Part shown: piece by piece, positions 1 to 11,137 of the stretch
Layout of the letters: every line of letters begins with the position of its first letter
Position numbering within the stretch: position 1 is the first letter of the stretch
Assembly (NCBI RefSeq): GCF_019578655.1
Contig: NC_063262.1
Span: 8,377,582 to 8,441,581 of the forward strand
From: Ricinus communis
Taxonomy: Eukaryota > Streptophyta > Magnoliopsida > Malpighiales > Euphorbiaceae
Length of the DNA: 64,000 nucleotides
Direction of reading: 5' to 3'
Program-made: the position numbers and the translations under genes
The notes under the pieces: model-generated
What the model was told of the DNA's origin: nothing
What the model saw: the letters and a program-made list of their open reading frames with translations, nothing else
Database searches by the model: none

Positions 1-2144
1 GTTAGTTTCTCAATTAACCTTTCCAAATTCTAAAAGATAGTTTATATTCGTTCATATAAATATAATTAGTAGATTAATTAATAGATTGAATTTTCTCATC
101 TTATTCGATATATTATTAATTGTACTTTTAATTAAATTATTATTCTATTCATTTTATTATTAATTAAATTTTATACATAAATATTTTAATATATAAATTT
201 TAATTTAAATCTTACAAACTAAAAATATTTATAATTAAAATAATAACAATTGTGGCTCCATAAGTGCAGAAGAATTAAATTATAATAAAGTTATTACTAG
301 ATATATATTATTGATTAGTGAAGGCATTATAAATTGGCATATGAGATGAAGCTAGGCTGATAATTTGTATCATATTGTGTTTAATCGAGTTGTATCGATT
401 TACATATATAATATAAAAATAACTAATCTGAATAAAATCTATTTAATTAATTGTATCAAAATATTAAATCCAAATACAAATATATTTATTAACTATATTA
501 ATACAAGTTGATTTATATAATCGTTTAATTAATTAAAATTAAGAAAATATTTTTTAGATAAAAATAATTATTTAAATCTTAAAATATGTCTATTTAACTA
601 TAAAATGACTTAAATGTAAAATATAACTGTACGAGTAAATGACTTAGCTTAAAAGTACCTTTTCTTATAGTGATTTTTTTATTTCTATTTTAGAGTCTTA
701 AGGTGAATTGTCCTTTAAGATTGACTTTGATGTGGGTTTTGAATGGTTTGGCTAACCAAAATATATGGTTTAGTTAGTGACTTGAATTTTTTAACTGAAA
801 AAGTGATGAAGTTGAAGATTTGGTTCATCGAGATGTTCTTGGCTAAAACTAAATTTATGCATCATTCTTCTCATATCAAAACTAAATTTAATAAAACTAA
901 ATTTATTAATAAGTTATTATTAATAAATTTTAATAAAAATAATATTATTTAAATAAATAAAATGGATTATAAACTAATAAGAAAAAACTGTAAATAGACA
1001 GCAGTTGATTGTGTCTAAATTAACTATCAGCTAATGATTTTTAAGTATTCACTAAACACTTTTAATATAATTGTTCAATAAAAATAATTATTAGCTAAAA
1101 CCTCTAAACTAAACACCTTATAATACATTAGTTAAAATTTAATTAAATTTATTAATAAAATCTCAAAACTAGAATTTTAATTTCTTTTTTAAATAATAAA
1201 AATGAGAATGTTACAAATTAAAACAAAACTATTGTTAAATGAAATGAGACAATTGATGTTTTTAATTTTTAATAATTACAAGTCTCACCTAATAATACTA
1301 AATATGAGTGCTCCAAAAGTTTATTGATTATATTTTTATGTTTAATCAACTAACTAATTTATTTTAAATATATCATTATCTAATATAACAATAATCAGTT
1401 TCATCTTCATGAATCTTCGATTAATTTGCTTGTGATAAATTAAAATAATTGTAATTATATAATATTATATTTATATAAATGTACATCAGCAATAGAAAGT
1501 AAATATATTAAAATAGAAAGTAAAATATATTCTAATGTATTATAATATTTTTGAAATAAAAATAATGTTATATAAAAAGTTAAGGTGAAAACAAATACAT
1601 ATTACAAATTAAAAGCAAAATAATAAAATATTATAAGTTAAAAATTTTAATTATTAAAATAATATTATTAAAATAAATAATATTAAATTATTAAATAAAG
1701 TACCAAATTAATTTTTATTTAATTTTAATTTTTTAGTATATGAACAATAACGAGTCAAATTATTATAATTCGACGCACATAAAAAAAGAATAGTAATATA
1801 TAATGTTGTGATTTGGCTCTTTCTAATTAGGAAAAAATTATACAATTTTAATTAGAAAACTAATGCTCGAGAAGTTTATTTTATTTGAAGAAAAGATACG
1901 ATAGAGAAAATAAAATAAAAATAATAAAGTTGAAAAATATATTTTGGTGTTGTAGGATGTATTGTCTTCCTAATATGGAATTTATTTGAAAATTCTACTT
2001 AATTTGGTAAATTTTAGTTTAGCTATAATAAATTTCATACTAATTTGATTATATAGAATATTAAAATTAACTTTCATTCTATTTAAAGCATATAAATTTT
2101 GATTCACAAATAAATTCTATAAATTTTATAAATTTCAACCAAAC
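1..2144. other. AT-rich intergenic DNA, no gene seen
   Basis: Very AT-rich sequence with short A/T runs and no recognisable coding region on either strand. The longest open frame (743-952, plus) has low-complexity Asn/Lys/Phe/Ile composition typical of chance ORFs in AT-rich DNA. I see no transposon termini or RNA gene here. Confidence 0.6.
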
Positions 2145-3027
2145 ACTATTGATCGGTCCAAATTATTTATAGATATTTAAGAGTATTTAGAGCTTTAATG
2201 ATATATTTCTATATATAAAATGGTGAAAATATATGCTTTTACCTCACTTAATCTTAATTGTCTTTCATAAACATTTAGTTTTAGTTTTCATTGTTCTTTT
2301 AAGATCTAATGAGCTTTTCAAAAAGTGAAGAATGAGGACAAATTTTCTTTCTACTTGAAGAAATCCTGGATCTAGAGGGAGCTTTAATTTTCAGTTTTGT
2401 TTTATGTCTTTCTATTTAATACCATAATCATTTGAGTTAAATATATTAGACTAGTTTTCATAAGTATGTAGTTTAGCTTTTTCACTTTTGTATGAACCTT
2501 ATTATTTATTTATTTAAAAAATATTTTTTTTTATCTTCATATCTTTATTAGTTTCAGTTATTATTGTTAGTTAATCATCACATTAATTTAGCAATATTAA
2601 TTATTATAAAAATCTTTACCTTAAAAATATTACAAACACCATCTTTATTTTAATATATGTGGATATAAGAAACCTAGGTTGCATCACTAACTTGAGTGGT
2701 TTAGGGAAAAAAATACATCACTATTTCATTCATTAGATCTAGATTTAAAGTAAAATAAGGAGATTACTAACTAAATGGCTAGACTAAATACTATTTTTAG
2801 CATATAGTTTTAGATAATAAGTATTGCATATTTATTTATTATTCAGTTACTTTACTTTATGATCATTATCCTTTCAAACATACTGATTTAGAGTGTTTAG
2901 ATTTACTTTTATTATTTTATATTGATAATTAATTTTTATAATAAGAGACCTCATTGTTCATTGAGACATCGACCTCGTGATGAACTTACCTTTATTATAG
3001 GAATGGATCGTGCTTTACATCAACTAT
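2145..3027 (+). mobile_element. Solo LTR (internally deleted) of the Athila-like gypsy family
   Basis: Starts TGATCGGTCC at 2150 and ends ACATCA at 3022. It is flanked by identical 5-bp target-site duplications ACTAT (2145-2149 and 3023-3027). It is colinear with the 5' LTR at 28825-30147, but the part equivalent to about 28940-29385, which holds the TATA box in the full LTR, is missing, giving 873 bp instead of 1323. An open frame at 2922-3170 runs out of the LTR into flanking DNA and is not a gene. A solo LTR is the usual product of LTR-LTR recombination; the internal deletion is a separate event. Confidence 0.85.
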
Positions 3028-3372
3028 CTAATCAAATTCTAAAAATAGTTGGCTTGTTTCTTATGAAAATATCCAAAGAAAAATTCTGGCCAACAGATGT
3101 GCCTCGACTGTTGCAACATCAGGGACCAAAATTAATACGAATGTTGTATCAGATTCTGCATGATCACTAAATCACTAAAGTAATCATATATTACATATTT
3201 TTATTACTTCGTTTGTTAATAAATATTTTTTTGAATTTAATATAATAATAAATATATCATATATTTCATTATTTTAAATTTGATATAATACATAATATAT
3301 AAATATTTACAATATATTTATATCTATTTTATTTTTTATTTTTTATTTTTTATTAATATAATTTAAACACTC
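3028..3372. other. AT-rich spacer between solo LTR and truncated copia
   Basis: About 345 bp of A/T-rich DNA with runs such as TTTTTATTTTTTATT near 3330-3350. The copia RNase H domain and 3' LTR expected here are absent, so this is either the flank of the truncation or unrelated DNA. No gene seen. Confidence 0.5.
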
Positions 3373-4140
3373 TTAACTACCACTAATAATAATGAGAGAA
3401 CTCATTGGATGAGATTTATCTATATTAAAACATTTTAATATCTTTTCAATATAAATTGACTGATGAATAAAAATCCCTCTAGATAAATGTTCGATCTGCA
3501 GTCTGAGACAAAATTTTATTCGTCTCAAATTTTTCATTTCAAATTTATTTTTTAAATAAATTACTGTTTCTGTCAAATCTCTAGGAGTCCAATTGATGTT
3601 TAAATTATCAACATAAACTACAATTATAGCAAAAATCAGAAGTTATTTTCTTAATAAAAACACATGGACAAATTGAGTTGTTAATATATCATTCTTACAA
3701 AAGATATTCACTTAGGCTGTTATACCATATTCGTCCAGATTGTTTTAATCTATACAAGAATTTTTGTAGCTTACTTGAATACATTTCTCGAGGTTTTGAG
3801 CTACATGCTTCAAACATTTTTAGTCCTTTAGAAACTTTCATATAAATATCATTATCAAGTGATCCATATAAATAAGTTGTAATGACATCCATAAGATGTA
3901 TATGTAGTTCTTCTAAACTTGCTATGCTAATTAAAAAGCTAAATGTAATTGCATCCATAACTAGAAAATAAGTTTCTTCATAATCAATGCCATGTCTTTG
4001 CGAGAATTCTTGTGCTACAAGTCATGCTTTTTATCTCATAATTTCATTTTTCTCATTGTATTTACGCATAAATACTCATTTATAGCCTACTGGCTTAATA
4101 TCTTCGGTTATTAAAATAATGGGCCCAAATACTTGGCCTT
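3373..4140 (-). pseudogene. copia reverse transcriptase fragment
   Basis: Translation gives the copia RVT_2 segments in order: a KPVGYK-like start and HGIDYEETY near 4090-3970 (interrupted by stops), then MDAITFSFLIS, YLYGSLDNDIYMKV and LYRLKQSGRIWYN in the frame 3958-3695, and further on KNKFEMKNL, FCLRLQIEHL and YIEKILKCFNIDKSHP in 3576-3373. The stretch between 3695 and 3576, which should hold the YVDD catalytic box, is out of frame and degraded. The domain is recognisable, the protein is not functional. It ends before RNase H. Confidence 0.85.
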
Positions 4141-4756
4141 TTTAATAAGTTTAATTCTGCATGGATTTCATCTTTCTATTTAGGCCAATCATTTCTTTGA
4201 CACATTCAATGGTGGACTTAGGTTCACTATTCTTACTTTCTCTTGCAATATCAATTGTCACTGCATATGCAAATACATTGTCGATAATAGTTTCACTTCA
4301 GTTCTATCTCTTACTTGAAGTGATATAATTGATTGAAATCTCATTGTTTTCATCATCTTCATGCACTTAAACCTCTTATGGGGTTACTTATTTATCTATA
4401 TCTTTTGCTATAGGCTCTTCAAGAACATCAATTTTTGGGATTGCCATTTGGTTTGTTTTGTTCCCTTTTCATTCTTAGATTTTTATCCTTGGAACCAGAC
4501 AGTCTACCACGCTTCTAGCATGTCATGGACTCATTTGCTATAATATTAACATGTTGTCCTACTGGGACATCAATTCTAGCTGGAGCATTTTCAACTGGTG
4601 TATGAGATTTAGTAATTCTTTTTGGATCACAAAATGCATCTAGCAATTGGTTTGCTATATTTTGCAAATGAATGATCCTTTGAACTTCTAGTTCACATTG
4701 TTTTGAATATGGATCAAGATGATTTATTGATGGCTCATTTCAAACAATTTATTTCT

Positions 4757-5499
4757 TTAATTGCTTGTTCTCTCCCTCCAACTTAGGAAACAAAACCTCA
4801 TTAAATGGAAAATATTAAATCTCATAGTAAAGACATCCCCCGTTAATGGCTCAAGATATTTAATTATAGATGGAGATTCATATCTAATATATATTCTCAA
4901 CCTCCTCCGAAATCTCATTTTTATGCTATGTGGGGGGTCAATTTGAACATAAACAACACACCCAAAAGTTCTCAAATGTGAAATATTTAGCTCATCTCTT
5001 TAAACCAACTGTAATAGTAAAAATTTATGATAACTCGTTGGCTTGATGTGAATAATAGTTGCTGCATGTAAAATTGCATGTCCCCAAGCAATTATTAAGA
5101 GGTTTATTTTCATAAGCAATGGTCTAGCTATTAATTGGAGATGTTTAATAAAAGATTCTGCTAAACCATTTTGAGTATGAACATGAGCTACTAGATGTTC
5201 AATAGTGACTCCAGTTGATATGCAATAATCATTAAAGGCCTTAGATGTAAATTCACTAGCATTATCAAGACAAATTGTCTTAATAGCCTATTCTTAAATT
5301 ATGCTCTTAATCAAATTTTTTGCGCAAGTAATCTAACAAATGCCAGATTTTGAGTTGATAATAAATATACATGTGACTATCTTGTTGATGCATCTATTAA
5401 TACCATAATTGAACTATGGTCAGTCCTCCCACTAACAGATGGTAGTGTGAAAAGTTCCAATCTGGTGCAATTGGGATGTGGCCCATAGATCTAGAAGAA
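4757..5499 (-). pseudogene. copia integrase core and C-terminal part (fragment)
   Basis: Minus-strand translation shows an integrase core with VLIDASTR near 5390-5370, a degraded central region, then LRIFGC-like MRTFGCVVYVQIDPP and SPSIIKYLEPLTGDVF in the frame 4975-4757, typical of the end of the copia integrase. Stops and shifts separate these pieces. The stretch 4141-4756 is the integrase-RT linker, with no motif I can name and no open frame. The core is cut at about 5499, where the Tat-like LTR fragment begins; the missing N-part resumes at 7379. Confidence 0.75.
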
Positions 5500-7378
5500 G
5501 AACTTGCTATTTCAAGATAAATTTTGTGAAATTTGGCTAAGAATTAGTCAAGAAATCCGAGAAAGAGCAAAAAAGGGATTTCAGAGAAAAAGTAGGAAAA
5601 ATGGATAGAAGTGGATAAAGAATGGATAAAAAAACATATATATGTCATAAAGAATGCAAAAGTACTATTTTGGTCCATGACTTCTCAAAATGACGTTTTA
5701 GCCCTCAAACGGGCAAATTATCAATGAAATCCTTGGCCAATGCAATTACGTCTTGAAGTGATATTTTTCAATATAAATTCAAAATTTAACACTTGAAAGT
5801 GGGAAAGTAAGTAAGCTGACGAAGTCTTCAACTCAAGCAAGCGAAACCTTAAAATTAAGCAAGCGAAGTCCTTAACTCAAGTGGGTGAAGTCCCCAAATC
5901 AAGCGGGCTTGGTCCCTAAATCAAGCAAGCATAGTCCTCCATTCAATCAGGAATGGTCCTCAAGCGGGTGTGGTCCCCATGTCAAAAATTTTTGCTTGGG
6001 CTGATGGAGCATAGCTTCTACAGCTCAATAATCATATTCTATTTTCGTATACTTGATATTATAATTTGCCTCAATTTTTTTTAATCATGTGTGTGCTTAT
6101 AAATTTTGACAAACCAATGGCAGTTGTTAGTACCCATTTTCTGAATGTAGATATCGATGAAATTACGAAAAATCCGATGATAAAAGTTATTGTCTTTCTC
6201 AAGTCTCGGGAGGTTGAGGACATGTGAATCCCAGCTAGATTTGGGAGTAATTAAATAAAAATTTCTTTTCTAAAATCAATTTCGACCCAATTGATAGGAA
6301 AAAATAAATTTGAGGGATGAATTGGTAGTTTTCAGGAGTTCAAGGACTAAATTATAAAGTTTTTAGACCTTTTTGACCCTTGAGCTAATTAGCTTTGAGT
6401 ACAGCCGAATCAGCTATAAACAAAGCCGATTGGCTCTAATCCAATTTTCGACGTTGTTTTGAGTTGATTTTCGATTTAAAACACTCAAAAGAGCCTTCTA
6501 GAAGAAATTAACTTTAATAACTCGGATTTAAAAGGATTTTATTTATTGATAATTATTTAAAATTTAAAATATTTGATTTATTTAAGATTAAAAGATTTAA
6601 TAAGTTGATAAGTGAAACAACCGATTTAAATTATCGACCTCTCTAAGGTTTCCTAAAAAACATATTATTATAAATAAAATATAATGTCCTAGGTCTAGGG
6701 TTAGCTACATCTACCAATTATTAGCGATACTTACTATTTAGCAGAGAGTTTAGGTAATTAAGAGAAAAATGTCACTAAAGAAAGAGCCCGAATTAGGAAA
6801 CTTTTGAAGAACAATAATATTCTTTTCATCCTATTAAACACTTAATCAAACTCTAAAAGGCTGGATTCATATCTAATTTTTTATTCAACCTCCTCATCAT
6901 TTCTAGAGACCTGAGGATCAGCATAATACGGTAACAACCTGTTCCAAAAGCCTACATCATCAGTATCCTCTTCTATTTTTCTTATTATTTTATGGTTTTA
7001 GAAATATGATTAAGGTTGATTTTGAATGCTATATGTGATTTATGTGATTAGATCTAGGGTTGTTAATGGATTAATATGTTTCTGCCATGATGTTTATGCT
7101 GGATTTTGGAATACGATAATATGATTGTGCTGGATTTTGAGATTTGATAATATGTTCTTATTTGGATTCTTAAATCTAATGATTTGAATGATTAGGAATA
7201 TGTTAGATTTTCTTTTATGATTTTGATTATATGATCAAGGGTTTTATGATTTAATTTGGGGTTATTAGTTATTCTTTTTATTTCTGTTTTGATTTTTTCA
7301 ATTAAGTTTTTTTTTTTTGTTTTATGACATGTATTAATCAATTGGTTTTTTACTCATGTGAATGGATTTTGGCTTTTA
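5500..7378 (+). mobile_element. Tat-like gypsy 3' fragment with truncated LTR (copy A), inserted in copia integrase
   Basis: Colinear with 22600-24770 of the larger copy B. It holds about 625 bp of pre-LTR DNA, including a degenerate minisatellite of GCAAGCGAAGTCC-like units (about 5815-5995), then an LTR-like part starting TGTTAGTACCC at 6125 with a TATAAATAA at about 6675. It stops about 940 bp short of the LTR end seen in copy B. On both sides the flanking copia reads into the same GxIHPxCGP region of integrase, which places the insertion inside that domain. No clean target-site duplication was found. Confidence 0.65.
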
Positions 7379-7843
7379 GGCGAGGGTCCACATGGTGGAT
7401 GAATTGATCCATAAATATCACCTTCTATGCGTTCCAGAAATCTAGGTGATTCATTTTGAATTTTGCTTGGTGAAGACATAATAATCAGCTTTCTTTTAGA
7501 GCAAGCTGAACATGAGAATTCATTAAATTGAAGAATCTTCTAGTTCTTCAATGGATGACTATAAGAGCTTTCAATAATTTTTCGCATTATTTGTTGATCC
7601 AGGATGACCTAATCAATCATATTAAATAACAAAAATATTTGGGTCAATAAACTTCTGGTTTACTACCACATTTGTTGCAATAGTACATATATATGTGTAA
7701 TATAAGCCAGAGAAGAAAGAATGTAATTTCTCTAATACACATTTCTTTCCTGTTATGAGGGTTTTAATATGGAGATATTTAATAGTTTCCATATTTGTAG
7801 TTTCAATATGACATTCATTTCGGCGATTATTTTTAAAGCTCAA
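7379..7843 (-). pseudogene. copia GAG-pre-integrase and integrase N-terminal part
   Basis: The minus-strand frame 7843-7620 reads with typical pre-integrase motifs (GKKCVLEKL, SGLYYTYI, NQKFIDPN). Downstream, in other frames, come NEFSCSAC and FLERIEGDIYG (about 7520-7400), the HHCC zinc-binding end and start of the integrase core in copia elements. The coding sequence breaks at about 7379 at the Tat-like insertion and continues at 5499. Frameshifts are present, so this is a relic. Confidence 0.8.
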
Positions 7844-8900
7844 TAAATTTCTACGAGATTTTGAAGAGAGTAATGCAATGAAGAAATATATATCTCCAAG
7901 TAGTAATATTTTTTCTCTTCCGGAGCATTCAATTATTTTTTACTACCAGATATTGCATTAACATAAGCCTTTAGGTATTTACATTACCATCACCAATCAA
8001 ATTATCAATTTTTCCTTTAGGATCTTCAAAGAAATCTGACACATCTAAATATGTGAGATCAATAAAATTATCACCAAAATCATCATTATTTTTTACCAAA
8101 TTCGCTTCTATATTTTTATTTTTCTTCTTCAAGGACTCTTAATATAGATCAGTAAGGTGCTTAGGTCTATGACAAGTACGAGACTAATGCCCTTTTATGC
8201 CACATTGATAGCAATGGTTTTTTAGATTTTGCTTTGCTCCATTAATCTCTTTATGATTCTTCCACTTCTGATGAAAAGATATATTATTATTTATACCACC
8301 ACGATTGCTACTATAACCTTGGCTATGTCTTCGACTACAATTATTTTTTTTTTTATCTTCATTCTCATCCATGCCTATCATTTTTATATATTTTCTCATT
8401 CACTCTAGGGAATAGAGCAAAACCATTTGGACGATTTTCTTTTTTTAATAAGAGCTCATTATTTTGCTCAACAACAAAAAGACATGAAATTAATTCAAAA
8501 TATTTCTTGAAACTTTATTTTTTTCAATATTGCTACTGCAGGAGCATATTTGAAGAATGAAAAATAGTAAATGTTTTCTTTGACATATCGTAGTCTATAA
8601 TATCTTATCCACATAATTTCAAATTCTGAAAACTGCATAATCATATTCACTTACAATTTTAAAATTTTGCAATTGTAAATGCATCTATTCATAACAAGCC
8701 TTTGGAAGGATGACTAATGATGATCATATCTTTCTTTCAAATTTTTTCAAAGAACTAATCGATCTTTAACTGTCCAATATTCAAGTATCAGTCCTTCAAG
8801 AAGATGATGATGAAAAAGAAAAAAAAAACAATTGCCTTGGCGTGACTTTATTAATATTCTTGATTTTCATCTTTGATTAAGTTTCCAAGACCATAGCATT
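7844..8900 (-). pseudogene. copia gag with zinc knuckle, and degraded protease
   Basis: The frame 8399-8184 is rich in Lys, Asn and Ser and ends in CYQCGIKGH, the CX2CX4H start of a retroviral zinc knuckle in the nucleocapsid part of gag. Downstream (about 8090-7970) reads LTYLDVSDFF followed by a region where the copia protease DSG motif should lie, but that motif is degraded. Upstream, about 8400-8900 should encode the rest of gag but is interrupted by stops. Order and spacing fit copia. Confidence 0.7.
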
Positions 8901-9094
8901 CAGATATATTTCGGCATCTAATATCCAAGGCAAATAGTTCTTTTAGAAACTAATATATTTAGTTCTTCAAGAACATAAAATATTAATTCTTTGATAAGTT
9001 AGGATACTTTGCTCTTCAAGAACTCATGGTCTAAATTCTTCAGGAATCTATATCTTAGTTATTTATTTAATTAGTTCTTCATGAATTAAGATCA

Positions 9095-9330
9095 GTACTA
9101 GTTCTTTAGGAAATAAAATTTATAATACAAGTTCTTCATGGACTAAAATTTATAATGCAAGTTCTTTAGGAACTAAAATTTATAATGCAAGTTCTTCAGG
9201 AACTAAAATTTATAATACAAGTTTTTTAGGAACTAAGATTTATAATATAAGTACCTCATGAACTAAAATTTATAATACAAGTTCTTCATGAAACTAAAAT
9301 TTATAATATAAGTTTTTGAGAAACTATATA
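9095..9330 (-). repeat. 30-bp tandem repeat (about 8 units) with hairpin core in copia leader/gag start
   Basis: Units of 30 bp start at about 9101, 9131, 9161, 9191, 9221, 9251, 9281 and 9312, built on GTTCTTCAGGAACTAAAATT. The core AGTTC-TTCAG-GAACT (9190-9204) is a perfect 5-bp-arm inverted repeat and contains TTCNNGAA. Looser units extend to about 8930 and 9360. It sits between the primer-binding site and gag of the minus-strand copia. Confidence 0.85.
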
Positions 9331-9687
9331 TAACACTAGTTCTTCAGCAACTAGAAATTAATTAATATTAATTAGTATCAAATAATATATCTAAAATAAA
9401 TAGATTAAAATAAAATAAAGCTATGATGCTACAAAGTATGCATATAAAATTATAATTGCAATATAAACTAGTATTTGGATAAAATAAAGGAATTTAGTAG
9501 AATTTCAAAAACTACAAAACTAAAATAAAAAATAGGTGTTATATACTCATTAGGACTACCCAAATGGGTCCTTGTAAATTCAATGATGAATTCAATAAAG
9601 AAATAGTATAGCCTCATGTAATTTTTAAATAAAAAAATAAAAAAATAGTTCTACCTTGAATCTTGTTTAATGCTGATAACGATAACA
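9331..9687 (-). other. copia leader with degenerate tRNA primer-binding site
   Basis: AT-rich untranslated leader. Next to the LTR, the minus strand reads TGTTATCGTTATCAGCATT. The part GTTATCAGCA resembles the usual copia primer-binding site complementary to initiator Met-tRNA (TGGTATCAGAGC). No coding potential seen. Confidence 0.5.
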
Positions 9688-9978
9688 TGTTGTGAAATAA
9701 ATAACAAGAATAAGAATGTTGTCAAATAAAGAACAAGAAAAAATAAAATAAAGAGAGAAAACATAGTAATTTTTCTGTGTATATGTGTATGTATATATGT
9801 ATATGTGTACATGTATATGTGTGTATATATATATATGTGTATGTCATTCCATTGATTGTACACCTATTTATAGGTGTAAAAGGTTACAGATATAGAGTTC
9901 TATTTGCATAAGAAAATCTATCCATAAATATAATGGTAGACATCCAATATAACTCAAATATATAATATTATCATAACA
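9688..9978 (-). repeat. 5' LTR of the minus-strand copia
   Basis: On the minus strand it starts TGTTATGATA (9978) and ends CACAACA (9688), 291 bp, directly before the PBS-like sequence. The minus strand has TATAAATAGG at about 9870, the probable LTR promoter, followed by an alternating TG/TA-rich microsatellite (about 9778-9843). No matching 3' LTR is in the window. Confidence 0.7.
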
Positions 9979-11132
9979 AAGAGGAAGTATTCTTTTTTTT
10001 TTTTTGAAAAAAGAAAAGATGAAATAATTTTAAATTCTTAAGAATGCACATTGCTATATTGTTATTTTGTTGGATTCTAAAAATAATTTATGATTTCTCT
10101 TTTTTATATTTTTTCTTTCTTTAAGAATTATTTTTTGTTTATTAATAAATAATCAAGAAAAAAGTTAAAAAGAAGTAACTCATAGTTTGACGCTTTTATA
10201 CTTGGAGAATTGTAGTTTTCTTTTGTAATAAAAAATATCTTATAATTTAGTTTTCTTATATTTTTACTACTCTACAAATTAATATTTTTAGATTTTTATG
10301 ATTTAATATTAATATAATGCTTATTTTCAATAATAAAATCACTTATAAAGTGACTTAGCATACAATTAATTTCATTAAATTCATAATAAATAAAATTAAT
10401 ATATATTTATTAGGAATAAAATGAAATAATTTTTAAAATAAAATTATAATAGTTTTTAGAAGTATCTTGATAGTGCCTTTGAAGGTAAACCACCTATAAA
10501 ATGATTTTATTATTAAAATGAATATTATAATAATATTAAATATTAAAAATCTAAAGACATTAATTTCTATGGTAATAAAAATATTTTAAAAAAAGGCCTA
10601 ACAACAAAAATAGTAAAAATAATATAGTTTATGGTAATTTAATTCTTAGTATTTTCTATATACTAATATTTTTGAAGCGTATGTTAGGTGGATGTTTTTT
10701 GCGACTGTATTAGTCTGCGGGTATCATAGAGAGTTGCGCTTTAGTCCTTTCAGGTTAGACATCTATTGCACCTAAAAAAGGTTAGGGACGGTTAAGACAC
10801 ATTTTGAGAATATATTGATTTTTATTTATTTTTATTTTATTACTTTATATAAATTCTGAAATTACTTTTTGTGTTTTCTCAGTCGGTTTGGATACAAACT
10901 TTTATTTACAATGAATACAGAAATGAAATTTGTCCTTTATGAACATTTAGACATTTAGAGAATTGATTATTTATTTATTTAGTTAGTTTATAGAATACTT
11001 TTTATTTTATCCAGCTGGTTGTTTTAGCAAATATCTGTCAGTAAATAATCAAATTGTTAATTGGAGAAATTAATATTGAAGATATAATTGAGTAGTGGTG
11101 TGAGTTTAGAATAGCAGGAAGTAAAACATAAG
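9979..11132. other. AT-rich intergenic DNA
   Basis: Mostly A/T-rich. A slightly less AT-rich patch at 10670-10800 has no open frame or motif I recognise. No gene or element termini were seen before the target-site duplication at 11133. Confidence 0.5.
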
Positions 11133-11137
11133 CAAAG

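Larger units (their letters stand above)
3373..9978 (-). mobile_element. Ty1/copia retrotransposon, 3'-truncated and split by a Tat-like LTR
   Basis: Read on the minus strand, the domains come in copia order: 5' LTR (9978-9688), primer-binding site, leader with tandem repeats, gag with zinc knuckle (about 8184), GAG-pre-integrase (7843-7620), integrase N-part (to 7379), integrase core (about 5499-4757) and reverse transcriptase (about 4140-3373). Integrase before RT is diagnostic of Ty1/copia. RNase H and the 3' LTR are missing. The integrase is interrupted by 5500-7378, which belongs to another family. Many stops and frameshifts make it inactive. Confidence 0.85.

Noticed and set aside
2922..3170. 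82-aa ORF as a gene
   Set aside because: Crosses the end and TSD of the solo LTR at 3022-3027, so the frame is accidental.
9095..9330. CRISPR-like repeats
   Set aside because: 30-bp units abut directly without spacers and belong to a copia leader.
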